Assembly: GCF_038561935.1 (NCBI RefSeq)
Contig: NZ_CP102770.1
Span: forward strand, 9,362,001 to 9,426,000
Source of the DNA: Myxococcus stipitatus
GTDB lineage: Bacteria > Myxococcota > Myxococcia > Myxococcales > Myxococcaceae
DNA: 64,000 bases
Reading direction: 5' to 3'
The notes beneath the pieces are model-generated. The model saw only the letters and a program-made list of their open reading frames with translations. It was not told the DNA's origin and did no database searches. This document shows positions 34,776 to 44,263 of this stretch, one piece after another. The first letter of the stretch is position 1; each line of letters starts with the position of its first letter. The position numbers were made by a program, and so were the translations under genes.

Positions 34776-35771
34776 TCAGCGAGCTCCCGAGGCCTCCGCC
34801 CTGGGGGTGCTCGGCAGGAAGACGTCCGCGTGGAGGTCCTTCAGCGAGAGCCCCGAGAGGAAGAGCTTCTTGCGCAGGGATAACACCAATCCGGAGTCCC
34901 CGCAGAGGAAGGCCCGGAAGCCCGCGGGCCTGGGACACTCCGCGCGGATGAGCACGTCGAGCGCGCCCTCGGCCACGTCCCGGCTGCCGCCCGTCAGCAC
35001 GCTCGGCCGGTAGTGGAAACCCGAGTGCCGCCGCGCGAGCTCGCGCAGTTCGTCCGTGAGGTAGAGCCCCTCGGGGGTGCGCGCGCCCTGGAAGAGCCAG
35101 ATGGGTCCGGTGTGTCCCGACTCCAGCGCGTCGCGAACGATTCCATACAGCGGCGCCAGGCCCGTGCCCGTGCCCGCCAGCAGCAGTGGCTGCTCGAAGC
35201 GGCCCGGGACGTAGAAGCAGCTCCCCGCGGGCCCCTGCACGGACACGGCATCTCCCGCGCGCGCGTGCTCCGACAGCCAACCACTCATGAGCCCGCCCGG
35301 GATGCGGCGCACGTGCAGCTCCAGCAGCCCCTCGCGCGGTAGGCTCGCCAGGGAGTAGCTGCGGGCGAGTCCATCCTCCCGCAGCAGCGACACGTACTGC
35401 CCCGCGCGATAGTCCAGCGGCGCGGCGGTGGACAGCCTCACGCGCAGCACGCTCGGGGACAGCGGTGACACCGACTCGATGCGCGCGGCGACTCGCAGCG
35501 CGTCCGCGCCGGAGACCTCCAGGCGCGTGCCCGCGACGGGCTTGCAGACACAGGCGAGGAAGTAGCCCTGCGCGCGCAGCGTGTCCTTGAGCCCCACGCG
35601 CGCGGCGTCCGGCACGTCGCCGGAGGTCGCGCGCATGAGGCAGGACTGGCACGCCCCCGCGCGGCAGGAGTTCGGCACGGCCACGCCCTGACGCAGGAGC
35701 CCGTCCAGCACGCTCTCCTCGGGCTCGAGCGGATACCACTTCGACTCGTGCTTCACATGGGTCATGGACAT
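34776..35771 (-). CDS. Ferredoxin-flavodoxin reductase-type electron-transfer protein (globin reductase candidate)
   Basis: This is a 331-residue protein starting at ATG 35771 with a GAAGGGG ribosome-binding site. Residues about 1-90 are a plant-type 2Fe-2S ferredoxin domain with C-R-A-G-A-C-Q-S-C and a later C-V-C near 67. The remainder is an FNR module: R-S-Y-S-L-A for flavin, G-T-G-T-G-L-A-P for NAD(P)H, and a late C-G-D-S-G. It lies 19 bases after the globin gene. Its natural role in this operon is to supply electrons to the globin, as the reductase half of flavohaemoglobin does. Confidence 0.88.
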   Translation of the reverse strand: MSMTHVKHESKWYPLEPEESVLDGLLRQGVAVPNSCRAGACQSCLMRATSGDVPDAARVGLKDTLRAQGYFLACVCKPVAGTRLEVSGADALRVAARIESVSPLSPSVLRVRLSTAAPLDYRAGQYVSLLREDGLARSYSLASLPREGLLELHVRRIPGGLMSGWLSEHARAGDAVSVQGPAGSCFYVPGRFEQPLLLAGTGTGLAPLYGIVRDALESGHTGPIWLFQGARTPEGLYLTDELRELARRHSGFHYRPSVLTGGSRDVAEGALDVLIRAECPRPAGFRAFLCGDSGLVLSLRKKLFLSGLSLKDLHADVFLPSTPRAEASGAR

Positions 35772-35790
35772 GGCGTGCCCCTTCGTGGGT

Positions 35791-36174
35791 TCAGCGGTTG
35801 AGCACGTCCGCGCGAGCCCCACCCGCGATGGCCAGCACTCGCGCCACCAGCGGCGCGGCCACGCCCAGCTCCTCCAGCGTGGAGCGCAGGTGCTCCACCA
35901 CCGCGTCGAAGTGCCCGTCGTTCAGGCCGCGCTTCACCAGGTGCGCATGGCCCGCGCGCATGTCCTTGCCCGAGTAGCTCGACGGCCCGCCCGTCACCAT
36001 CGTCAGGAACGCCTTCTGCTTCGACGCCTGGCGCTCCATGTCCACGTCCTCGAAGAAGTGGCTGATGCGCTCGTCGGACAGCACCTTCCGGTAGAACACC
36101 TCCACCGCCGCCGCCATCGCCGGCTCCCCGCCCATCTGCTCGTAGACGCTCTTCTCCTGCGCAGCCGTGCTCAT
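35791..36174 (-). CDS. Truncated haemoglobin (group I-like)
   Basis: This is a 127-residue protein starting at ATG 36174. It shows the 2-on-2 globin pattern: V-Y-E-Q-M-G-G-E, then F-Y-x-K-V-L-S-D-E-R-I-S-H-F-F near 30-42, Q-x-x-F-L-T-M-V-T-G-G-P near 60, and the proximal histidine in M-R-A-G-H-A-H-L-V near 80. A Tyr at the B10 position (F-Y) fits NO dioxygenation. It is first in the operon behind the NsrR box. With the reductase it likely converts NO plus O2 to nitrate. Confidence 0.9.
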   Translation of the reverse strand: MSTAAQEKSVYEQMGGEPAMAAAVEVFYRKVLSDERISHFFEDVDMERQASKQKAFLTMVTGGPSSYSGKDMRAGHAHLVKRGLNDGHFDAVVEHLRSTLEELGVAAPLVARVLAIAGGARADVLNR

Positions 36175-36205
36175 CGCATCCGCTCCTTCGCCCCGGTCGG
36201 GCTTA

Positions 36206-36245
36206 AAGATGCATTTCAAATGCATCGTTTAGCGAAGAGGGTCAA
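36206..36245 (-). promoter_or_regulatory. NsrR box and promoter of the NO-detoxification operon
   Basis: Bases 36206-36228 read AAGATGCATTT, a central C, then AAATGCATCGT: an 11-1-11 inverted repeat with one mismatch, matching the known NsrR consensus. On the minus strand TTGACC (36240-36245) is a good -35, and the box covers the expected -10 region, so bound NsrR would block the polymerase. The globin ATG is 32 bases downstream of the box. Confidence 0.9.
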
Positions 36246-36299
36246 CTGAGCGGGAGAAGCCGCACGAATCGAGGGAATCAGGCACCCCGCGCAAATTCT

Positions 36300-36929
36300 T
36301 CAGGTCTCCGCGCGAAAATTGCGCCCCAGTCCCGGGCCCGTGCCGACGTAGTGACGGAAGACGTAGAGCAGCGGCTGCCAGCGCGTCACGTCGACGTGGT
36401 GGGTGCCCGGCACGGTGATGTCCTCGTGGGCATGGACCCGGGTGACACGCAGCTCGACGATGGCGAACGAGGGCGCGGTCTCTCCAGGCGCGGGCGTCGA
36501 GCGATGCGACGCGAGCAGCACCGCCTCGAACTGCAGCGGACACTCGGCCACGCGCGGCGGCGCCACGGTGTCGGAGGGCAAGGGCGTGAGGCCCGCGCGC
36601 TCGAACTTGCGAGGCTCATGCTGGTAGCCCATGGCGCGCTTCTCCTCCGGTACGGGGAAGCGGCCCGTCGTCGGCGCGATGCGCTCCACCTGCGGCCACT
36701 GCGCCGCGGAGGGCAGGTTCACCACCGCCTCCCGCGTGTGCTCCAGGTTCGCCAGTCCCTGCCCTCTCAAGCCCAGCCCCAGCACGAGCCGGTCGTCGAG
36801 CGCCCACACCGAGGAGAACGGCGTCAGGTTCGGCGCGCTGTCCTCTCCGACGGTGCTCAGCAGCGCCACGGGGGTTCCGAAGTAGAGGATGCAAGGGGCA
36901 ATCACGCGGTGTCGGGTCGGCTCGGTCAT
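36300..36929 (-). CDS. Flavin-reductase-like FMN-binding split-barrel protein
   Basis: This is a 209-residue protein starting at ATG 36929. The split-barrel pattern includes C-I-L-Y-F-G-T-P-V-A-L-L-S-T, then N-L-T-P-F-S-S-V-W-A, a turn with R-G-Q-G-L-A-N-L, and A-V-V-N-L-P. Such proteins bind FMN or act as flavin reductases. It diverges from the ArsR-type regulator with a dyad operator between. It is not preceded by an NsrR box, so it may not belong to the NO operon despite the order. Confidence 0.82.
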   Translation of the reverse strand: MTEPTRHRVIAPCILYFGTPVALLSTVGEDSAPNLTPFSSVWALDDRLVLGLGLRGQGLANLEHTREAVVNLPSAAQWPQVERIAPTTGRFPVPEEKRAMGYQHEPRKFERAGLTPLPSDTVAPPRVAECPLQFEAVLLASHRSTPAPGETAPSFAIVELRVTRVHAHEDITVPGTHHVDVTRWQPLLYVFRHYVGTGPGLGRNFRAET

Positions 36930-37006
36930 CCGCGCATCGCTAGCGCGGGAGCACACCGGGATGTTTCGGCGGCGACGGAAGCGTCGGGGCAATGACATCC
37001 AGTGGC

Positions 37007-37032
37007 GATACTTCGGCCGCGGTCGAAGCATC
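37007..37032. promoter_or_regulatory. Dyad operator between flavin-reductase-like and ArsR-type genes
   Basis: GATACTTCG and CGAAGCATC form a 9-base inverted repeat with one mismatch around an 8-base spacer, in the 131-base divergent gap. It is the right size and place for an ArsR-family dimer controlling both genes. Confidence 0.55.
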
Positions 37033-37060
37033 CCCGCCCGCAAAGCCATACACTCGCGAC

Positions 37061-37738
37061 ATGCCGCATGCCCTCGACCTGGCCCTTGTCGCATCGCTCA
37101 TCGGAGACCCCGCGCGGGCGAGCATGCTCTCGCGCCTGCTGGAGGGCCCGGCGAGGACGGCGGGGGAGCTGGCGCGCGAGGCCCGCATCACGCCCCAGAC
37201 GGCGAGCGGCCACCTCGCGAAGCTCCTGGAGGGACAGCTCGTGCGCGTGGAGGTGCAGGGCCGCCACCGCTACTACCGGCTGGCCCACCCGAACGTGGCG
37301 CGAGCCCTGGAGTCCCTCCAGCTCCTCGCGCCCACGCGCCTGGTCCCCTCGCGGGTGCCCGAGCCGCTTCGCTTCGCGCGCACCTGCTACGACCACCTCG
37401 CGGGCACGCTGGGCGTGGCCCTGGCGGAGGCGCTGGAGCACCGGGGCCTGCTGGAGTCCGGCGAGGACAGCTACGTCCTGACACCCGCGGGCACGCGCTT
37501 CGTCTCGACGTGGGGCGTGGACGTGGAGGCCCTGTCCCAAGGCCGGCGCGCCTTCGCACGCCGTTGCCTGGACTGGAGCGAGCGCCGCGCCCATGTCGGG
37601 GGAGCGCTGGGCGCCGCGATGACGGAGCGCCTCTTCGCGCTGCGGTGGATTGCGCGCCGGCCCGAGGGCCGTGGAGTGCGGCTCACCGTCGAGGGCCGGC
37701 GGGGATTCGACCGACAACTGGGGCTGACCTGGCCGTGA
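37061..37738 (+). CDS. ArsR-family winged-helix regulator
   Basis: This is a 225-residue protein starting at ATG 37061. The N-terminal winged helix (about 8-85) has L-I-G-D-P-A-R-A-S-M-L-S-R-L-L and T-A-G-E-L-A-R-E-A-R-I-T-P-Q-T-A-S-G-H-L, then G-R-H-R-Y-Y-R-L. No cysteine metal site is visible in this part, so it is likely a non-metal sensor. The C-terminal 120 residues form a second helical domain often seen in larger ArsR proteins. Diverges from the flavin-reductase-like gene, its likely target. Confidence 0.88.
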   Translation: MPHALDLALVASLIGDPARASMLSRLLEGPARTAGELAREARITPQTASGHLAKLLEGQLVRVEVQGRHRYYRLAHPNVARALESLQLLAPTRLVPSRVPEPLRFARTCYDHLAGTLGVALAEALEHRGLLESGEDSYVLTPAGTRFVSTWGVDVEALSQGRRAFARRCLDWSERRAHVGGALGAAMTERLFALRWIARRPEGRGVRLTVEGRRGFDRQLGLTWP

Positions 37739-37757
37739 AGCCGGTCAGCCCGTCGAC

Positions 37758-38165
37758 TCAGCCCCGAGCGCCAGCGGCGCCGATGCGGGCCGCCTCGCGG
37801 CGCACCGTGGCCTGCTCCAGCTCGTAGCGGGCGTCCTCGGAGGACAGGCCCTTCAGGCGCTCCTGCGCCTCGGACATGCGCTTGCGCGCGCCGTCCACGT
37901 CGATGCCGGACACGTGCTCGGCGGCGTCCGCCAGCACCAGCACCTTGTCGTTGGCCACTTCCACGAAGCCGCCGGCGACGAAGTACGCGTCGCGCTTGCC
38001 GCCCTCCACCAGCGTCAGCGCGCCCGGCTCCATCAGCGACAGGAACGGGGTGTGGCCCGGCCGCACGCCAAACAGGCCCTTCCCACCGGGCACAACCGCC
38101 TCGTCGGCCTGGACCGACAGGATGCGCTTCTCGGGGGTGACAATCTCCACAGTCAGCTTGGCCAT
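37758..38165 (-). CDS. atpC: F1-ATPase epsilon subunit
   Basis: This is a 135-residue protein starting at ATG 38165. The N-terminal beta-sandwich pattern A-K-L-T-V-E-I-V-T-P-E, G-L-F-G-V-R-P-G-H-T-P-F-L-S and V-A-G-G-F-V-E-V matches AtpC, followed by the helical hairpin. It couples the central rotor to regulation of ATP hydrolysis. Last gene of a minus-strand partial F1 operon. Confidence 0.93.
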   Translation of the reverse strand: MAKLTVEIVTPEKRILSVQADEAVVPGGKGLFGVRPGHTPFLSLMEPGALTLVEGGKRDAYFVAGGFVEVANDKVLVLADAAEHVSGIDVDGARKRMSEAQERLKGLSSEDARYELEQATVRREAARIGAAGARG

Positions 38166-38187
38166 GAGGCTCCTCGCACTACCCGAA

Positions 38188-38754
38188 TCAAAAATGGAGC
38201 TGCTGGGTGACGCCACCCACCGGCTCGAACTCCACCACCCCGCCGTCCGTCAACCGAGGCCCCTTCCCAGGGATGCCGAGCGTGCCTTCCAACCACTTCA
38301 AGTGGTGGGTCATCTGGCGCACCTCGGTGAGCATCTTCGAGGGGACCACGTCCGTCAGGCGCCGCTCCAGGACGCGCTGTCCATCGCGCGTGTACTGCCC
38401 CGCCACCAACACCTCCACCGCCCACCCCGGAGGCCCCTTGGGCTGCTTGCCCTTCTTCTTCGTCCGGGGCGCGGGCTTCGCCTTCCCCTTCTCCACCAGG
38501 GGCCAGAGCACCCACACCCGCTCGCCGTCGTTGGAGACGAAGTAGTAGTCGTCCACCGTCCCCACGCACTGCTCGAGGTGCCAGGCGGGACCGCTCTCCT
38601 TCGTCACCTCGAGCCGGCACTTGCCCGCCCCCGAGTCCACCATGCGCACGCTGTACAAGCCGTTGGCGCTCACCCGAGCCCTTCCCTTGCGCTCCTCCGC
38701 CAGGGCGGGGAGCGACAGGACACAGAAGAACAGGGCGAGCGCCGCGTGACGCAT
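38188..38754 (-). CDS. Secreted hypothetical protein inside the atp operon
   Basis: This is a 188-residue protein starting at ATG 38754, with a clear signal peptide (A-L-F-F-C-V-L-S-L-P-A-L-A). The mature part has repeated beta-strand-like segments, Y-Y-F-V-S-N-D-G-E-R-V-W-V-L-W-P-L, and a Lys/Pro-rich linker near 90-105. I do not recognise a family. It sits between atpD (31 bases) and atpC (22 bases), so it is surely co-transcribed with them although an exported protein is unexpected there. Confidence 0.75.
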   Translation of the reverse strand: MRHAALALFFCVLSLPALAEERKGRARVSANGLYSVRMVDSGAGKCRLEVTKESGPAWHLEQCVGTVDDYYFVSNDGERVWVLWPLVEKGKAKPAPRTKKKGKQPKGPPGWAVEVLVAGQYTRDGQRVLERRLTDVVPSKMLTEVRQMTHHLKWLEGTLGIPGKGPRLTDGGVVEFEPVGGVTQQLHF

Positions 38755-38785
38755 GGTCACCTCGGAGGAGGGTGGAACCGCGAGT

Positions 38786-40228
<1,443 letters not shown>

Positions 40229-40399
40229 GGGTGTCGTCTGCCTCGTGCGGGGGGCGTCCGGCGCCGTGCCCGTCATCAAATTTCGGCCCGGGTGGGAGGG
40301 CGGAGCCCCTTTACCGGGGGCCTCCCCTAGAATCAAGCCTCCCGGGCTCTGGACCGGTAAGTCCCGCTTAGCGGATCCACGCCCTGGGGCCAACCCCAC

Positions 40400-41197
40400 C
40401 TACTTTTCGCCCACCTGGTACACCAGCGGCAGGTTGCCCTTCGAGCCGCCGCCCACGATGACCACCTTGGAGTTGGGGCTGGCGGCCAGCTTCTCGGTCG
40501 CCTCGATGCCCTTGAAGCGCAGGTACTCCTCGGTGAGCCCCTGGCGGACGATGGTCTGGTACTTGGCGATGCCCTCGGCTTCGATCTGCCGGCGCTCGGC
40601 CTCCTGGCGCTCCTTGTCCAGGGTGAAGCGCATCTTCTGGCTGCGCTGCTCCTCGGCCAGCTTGTCGGCGATGGCCTCCCGGATGGCGGTGGGCAGCGTC
40701 ACGTCGCGGACCAGGATGGCCTCCACGACAACGTGCTTGTCCTTCAGGGCCCGGGTCACCTCGTCGAAGATCTCCTTTTCAATCTGCTCGCGCTTGGTCG
40801 AGTAGATCTCCTCCGGCGCGTAGCGGCCGAACACCTTGCGGGCCTCCGAGCGGGTGATGGGGGCGATGAGGATGTCCGCGTACCGGGGCCCCGTCTGCGT
40901 GTGCAGCTCGAACAGCTTCGCCGGGTCCACCCGGTAGCGCACGCTGGAGTCCACCCGCAGGTCCAGGCCGTTGTTGGACAGGACGCTCAACTCGTCCTTC
41001 ATCTCCTGGACGCGCAGGTCGTACACGATGAGCGACTTGCCCGGCCGCATCACGTGCATGCCCTCGCCGTACGGCTCCCGCAGCGTGCCGCTGCCGAACG
41101 AGTCGAAGCCAATCCCCCCGTGGCCGCTGGGGATGGTCTCGAACCCACACCCGCTTGCCAGGAGCAGCACGCCCAACAGCATCCCCAGTCGCTTCAC
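40400..41197 (-). CDS. SPFH/prohibitin-like lipoprotein
   Basis: This is a 265-residue protein starting at GTG 41197, 5 bases after a GGGAGG ribosome-binding site; an upstream ATG at 41221 is less likely. The signal peptide ends in a lipobox L-A-S-G-C. The body matches the SPFH/band-7 domain: G-L-D-L-R-V-D-S-S-V-R-Y-R-V, then a helix of coiled-coil character (E-E-Q-R-S-Q-K-M…E-R-Q-E-A-E-R-R). Prohibitin-like proteins form membrane-associated rings and chaperone membrane complexes. Its place between atpG and atpD suggests a link to ATP synthase, which is inference. Confidence 0.85.
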   Translation of the reverse strand: MKRLGMLLGVLLLASGCGFETIPSGHGGIGFDSFGSGTLREPYGEGMHVMRPGKSLIVYDLRVQEMKDELSVLSNNGLDLRVDSSVRYRVDPAKLFELHTQTGPRYADILIAPITRSEARKVFGRYAPEEIYSTKREQIEKEIFDEVTRALKDKHVVVEAILVRDVTLPTAIREAIADKLAEEQRSQKMRFTLDKERQEAERRQIEAEGIAKYQTIVRQGLTEEYLRFKGIEATEKLAASPNSKVVIVGGGSKGNLPLVYQVGEK

Positions 41198-41250
41198 GAA
41201 GCCTCCCTCGCACGAGCCCACACGCGCTCGGGGAAGACCTTAAACGCGAA

Positions 41251-41279
41251 GGGCCCGCTCCCAAAAATGGGGCGGGCCC
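41251..41279. terminator. GC-rich stem between atpG and the SPFH gene
   Basis: GGGCCCGC and GCGGGCCC pair, continued by CCC/GGG after a bulged T, with an A-rich loop (CCAAAAATGG). On the minus strand it lies 27 bases after the atpG stop and could attenuate or process the operon transcript. Confidence 0.55.
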
Positions 41280-41305
41280 GGGGCGTGCGGCGGTGAGGCG
41301 CTGGA

Positions 41306-42187
<882 letters not shown>

Positions 42188-42260
42188 GGGACGAGGGACT
42201 CCTGTGGGACGTTCTGCCGATACCCCCAGGTGAGAGCAGGGCAGCTTGACGGCGGGGCCC

Positions 42261-42289
42261 CCTATATAAGCGGGCCGGGAGCCGGTCAA
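42261..42289 (-). promoter_or_regulatory. Sigma70-like promoter of the atpG operon
   Basis: On the minus strand TTGACC (42284-42289), a 17-base spacer and TATAGG (42261-42266) stand about 75 bases before the atpG ATG; an overlapping TATATA is spaced 15. It is a rare AT island in this high-GC gap and shows atpG is the first gene of its operon. Confidence 0.75.
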
Positions 42290-42406
42290 CGGCAGTCCTC
42301 CCGGGGCTTTCCGGACACGCGACCGGGCCCCTCCCGCGCAGGGCGGCCAGGCGGGCCTCGGGGCCCCTGGGTTTCGACGGCGGGGCGGCACCTTACCTTC
42401 GAAGGC

Positions 42407-42826
42407 ATGGCCCCCGCCCGACCCGTGCTCATCGTCGAGGACGACCTGGACATCCGTGAGGCACTCCAGGCCTATCTGGAGCTCCAAGGGTATGCCGTGC
42501 GCTCGGCGGGGGATGGGCGCGAGGCGCTGGCGCACCTGGCGGCCTCCCCGAGCCCCTCGCTCATCCTGTTGGACATGGGGTTGCCGGTGATGGACGGGCA
42601 CCGGGTGCTGACGGCTCGGGCGAGCGCGCCGGCGCTCTCGCGGGTGCCGGTCGTCATCCTGTCCGCGGACACGGAGAGGATGAGTCCTCGGGATAGAGCG
42701 GTGTACGCGGCCAGCCAGGGAGTGGCGGCGTTCCTGCCGAAGCCGGTGGACCCTCGGCGGTTGCTGGAGACACTCGAGCGGTTGTTGCCAGGACAGGCCG
42801 AGGTCCGGACGGACGCGCCTTCCTGA
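42407..42826 (+). CDS. Single-domain response regulator
   Basis: This is a 139-residue receiver-only protein. The acidic pocket E-D-D lies at residues 11-13, the phospho-acceptor Asp at 56 (L-L-D-M-G-L-P-V-M-D-G), Ser86 and the conserved Lys at 112 in F-L-P-K-P. It has no output domain, so it likely relays phosphate or acts by protein binding. No histidine kinase is adjacent. Confidence 0.9.
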   Translation: MAPARPVLIVEDDLDIREALQAYLELQGYAVRSAGDGREALAHLAASPSPSLILLDMGLPVMDGHRVLTARASAPALSRVPVVILSADTERMSPRDRAVYAASQGVAAFLPKPVDPRRLLETLERLLPGQAEVRTDAPS

Positions 42827-42903
42827 CGCGGGGGCCTCACACGGGGCTTTGTCTGGTGGGCGGGTCGGAACACAATGGCGGCTCGCGTGGTGTTCCTGGG
42901 TCC

Positions 42904-43551
42904 ATGAAGCCAACCCGAGCGAGCGGTATCTGGGCGCGCAGGGCCCTTGTCCTCCTGCTCGTGGGCGTGGTGGGCCTGCTCGGTCTCTCGTACCTGGTGC
43001 GAGTGAGCTACGAGGAGCGCATCGTGCCGTTGGCGGACGCGCCGGATGCGCCCGTGGCGCTGGTGTTCGGCGCGGGCCTGGCGCCGGGCGCGGTGCCCTC
43101 TCCGGTGCTGGCACAGCGGCTGGACATGGCGATGGCGCTGTGGCGCGCGGGCAAGGTGCGCGCGGTGCTGGTGAGTGGGGACGAGGTGAAGCCGTTCCAC
43201 CACGAGACGCGGGCCATGCGGCGCTACCTGCTGGCTCGGGGCGTGCCGGAGGACGTGGTGCTGGGGGATGAGGCGGGGCTGTCGACGTATGACAGCTGCC
43301 TGCGGGCCCGCGCGGTGTTCGGGGCGAGCAAGGCGTTGCTGGTGACGCAGCGGTTTCATCTGCCACGAGCGCTGTTCATCGCGAACTCGGTGGGAATCGA
43401 CGCGTGGGGTGTGGCGGCGGATGAGGGCCGCTCGACACCTTGGCGGTACACGGTGCGCGAGACGCTGTCGCGGGTGCTGGCGCTGGGGATGGTGGTGCTG
43501 AAGGTGGAGCCCGTCTACCCCACGGGCCGCGCGGCGGACCCCAAGGGCTGA
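42904..43551 (+). CDS. DUF218 (SanA/YdcF-like) membrane protein
   Basis: This is a 215-residue protein starting at ATG 42904. One N-terminal membrane helix (about 13-32) is followed by a DUF218 domain: A-L-V-F-G-A-G, then L-V-S-G-D, Y-D-S-C-L-R-A and L-L-V-T-Q-R-F-H-L-P-R-A. SanA-like proteins affect envelope permeability, but their reaction is not known. An earlier ATG at 42856 has no better ribosome-binding site. Confidence 0.85.
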   Translation: MKPTRASGIWARRALVLLLVGVVGLLGLSYLVRVSYEERIVPLADAPDAPVALVFGAGLAPGAVPSPVLAQRLDMAMALWRAGKVRAVLVSGDEVKPFHHETRAMRRYLLARGVPEDVVLGDEAGLSTYDSCLRARAVFGASKALLVTQRFHLPRALFIANSVGIDAWGVAADEGRSTPWRYTVRETLSRVLALGMVVLKVEPVYPTGRAADPKG

Positions 43552-43664
43552 GGCAAGGCCGAGCCCGGCAGGCGGGCGGGCGCGGGCGAATTGCGGGGGT
43601 CGGAGTGGGTTCTCATTGTTGAGACACGGAGGCCGGCCCACCCCTCTTTCGCGAGGAGAGACCC

Positions 43665-43937
43665 ATGCGATTCAAGAAGCTCGGCTCGGAGGACGTGGGC
43701 GAGTCCACCTCGCTGCGTCATGTGAATCAGGACACCGGCGAGGAGGAGATCAACATCACCGACCAGGACCTGGCGTCGTCTCCTCCCCTGGAGGAGGAGC
43801 CGGACTTCCGAGACATCCTCCCGGACCAGATTCATGAGTTCCGCCGAGGGGATGAGGAGACGGAAGAGACGGAGCTGACGGCGCAACCCGAGGAACGGCT
43901 GCGCCCCGCGCGCAGGGACCAGCTGCCAGAGAGCTAG
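43665..43937 (+). CDS. Small acidic hypothetical protein
   Basis: This is a 90-residue protein with a good ribosome-binding site (AGGAGAG). It is strongly acidic in the middle (E-E-E-I-N-I-T-D-Q-D, E-T-E-E-T-E-L), has no hydrophobic segment and looks largely disordered. No family is recognised. The 326 bases after it, up to the next gene, hold no convincing gene. Confidence 0.6.
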   Translation: MRFKKLGSEDVGESTSLRHVNQDTGEEEINITDQDLASSPPLEEEPDFRDILPDQIHEFRRGDEETEETELTAQPEERLRPARRDQLPES

Positions 43938-44225
43938 GTTCACGATTCCGTGAGGCGGTGGGTGAAACCGTCTCGGTGGGGCCTCGTGCGGAGGGCGTCA
44001 GGTGAGCCCTGAGGAAGGTGGGGGACCCTCGTCACCGACGTCGCCATGGAGCGAGTGCTGCACCCTGATGTGGGCGGCACCCGCCTCGCGGATGTTGCCA
44101 GGGGCGAGTGCGGCCTGAGCCACGTCGTGGCCCGACAGAAGCCGGACCCGGCCCACGACGTGATGTGACTACATGGCAGGAGCCACGGCGTATCTGCTGT
44201 AGGAGGCCATGGGCTCCCGGGTTGG
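43938..44225. other. Non-coding interval
   Basis: The interval between the small acidic gene and the SMI1-family gene terminator has Ser/Pro/Arg-rich frames on both strands but no family signal or plausible ribosome-binding site. I see nothing specific beyond the terminator stem at its right end. Confidence 0.4.
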
Positions 44226-44249
44226 CATGCCCCCGTGAAAGGGGGCATG
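44226..44249. terminator. Terminator-like hairpin after the SMI1-family gene
   Basis: CATGCCCCC and GGGGGCATG form a perfect 9-bp stem around GTGAAA, 14 bases past the stop codon of the minus-strand gene. No T-run follows. Confidence 0.65.
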
Positions 44250-44263
44250 GACCCGTCGGCCAC

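Noticed and set aside
42188..43366. In-frame upstream extension of atpG
   Set aside because: The extension is Pro/Arg low complexity and antisense to the response regulator and DUF218 genes; the ATG at 42187 begins the standard gamma subunit N-terminus and has a promoter upstream.
43940..44263. A 107-residue minus-strand frame in the gap before the SMI1-family gene
   Set aside because: Ser/Pro/Arg-rich, overlaps the terminator stem, no ribosome-binding site and no family signal.
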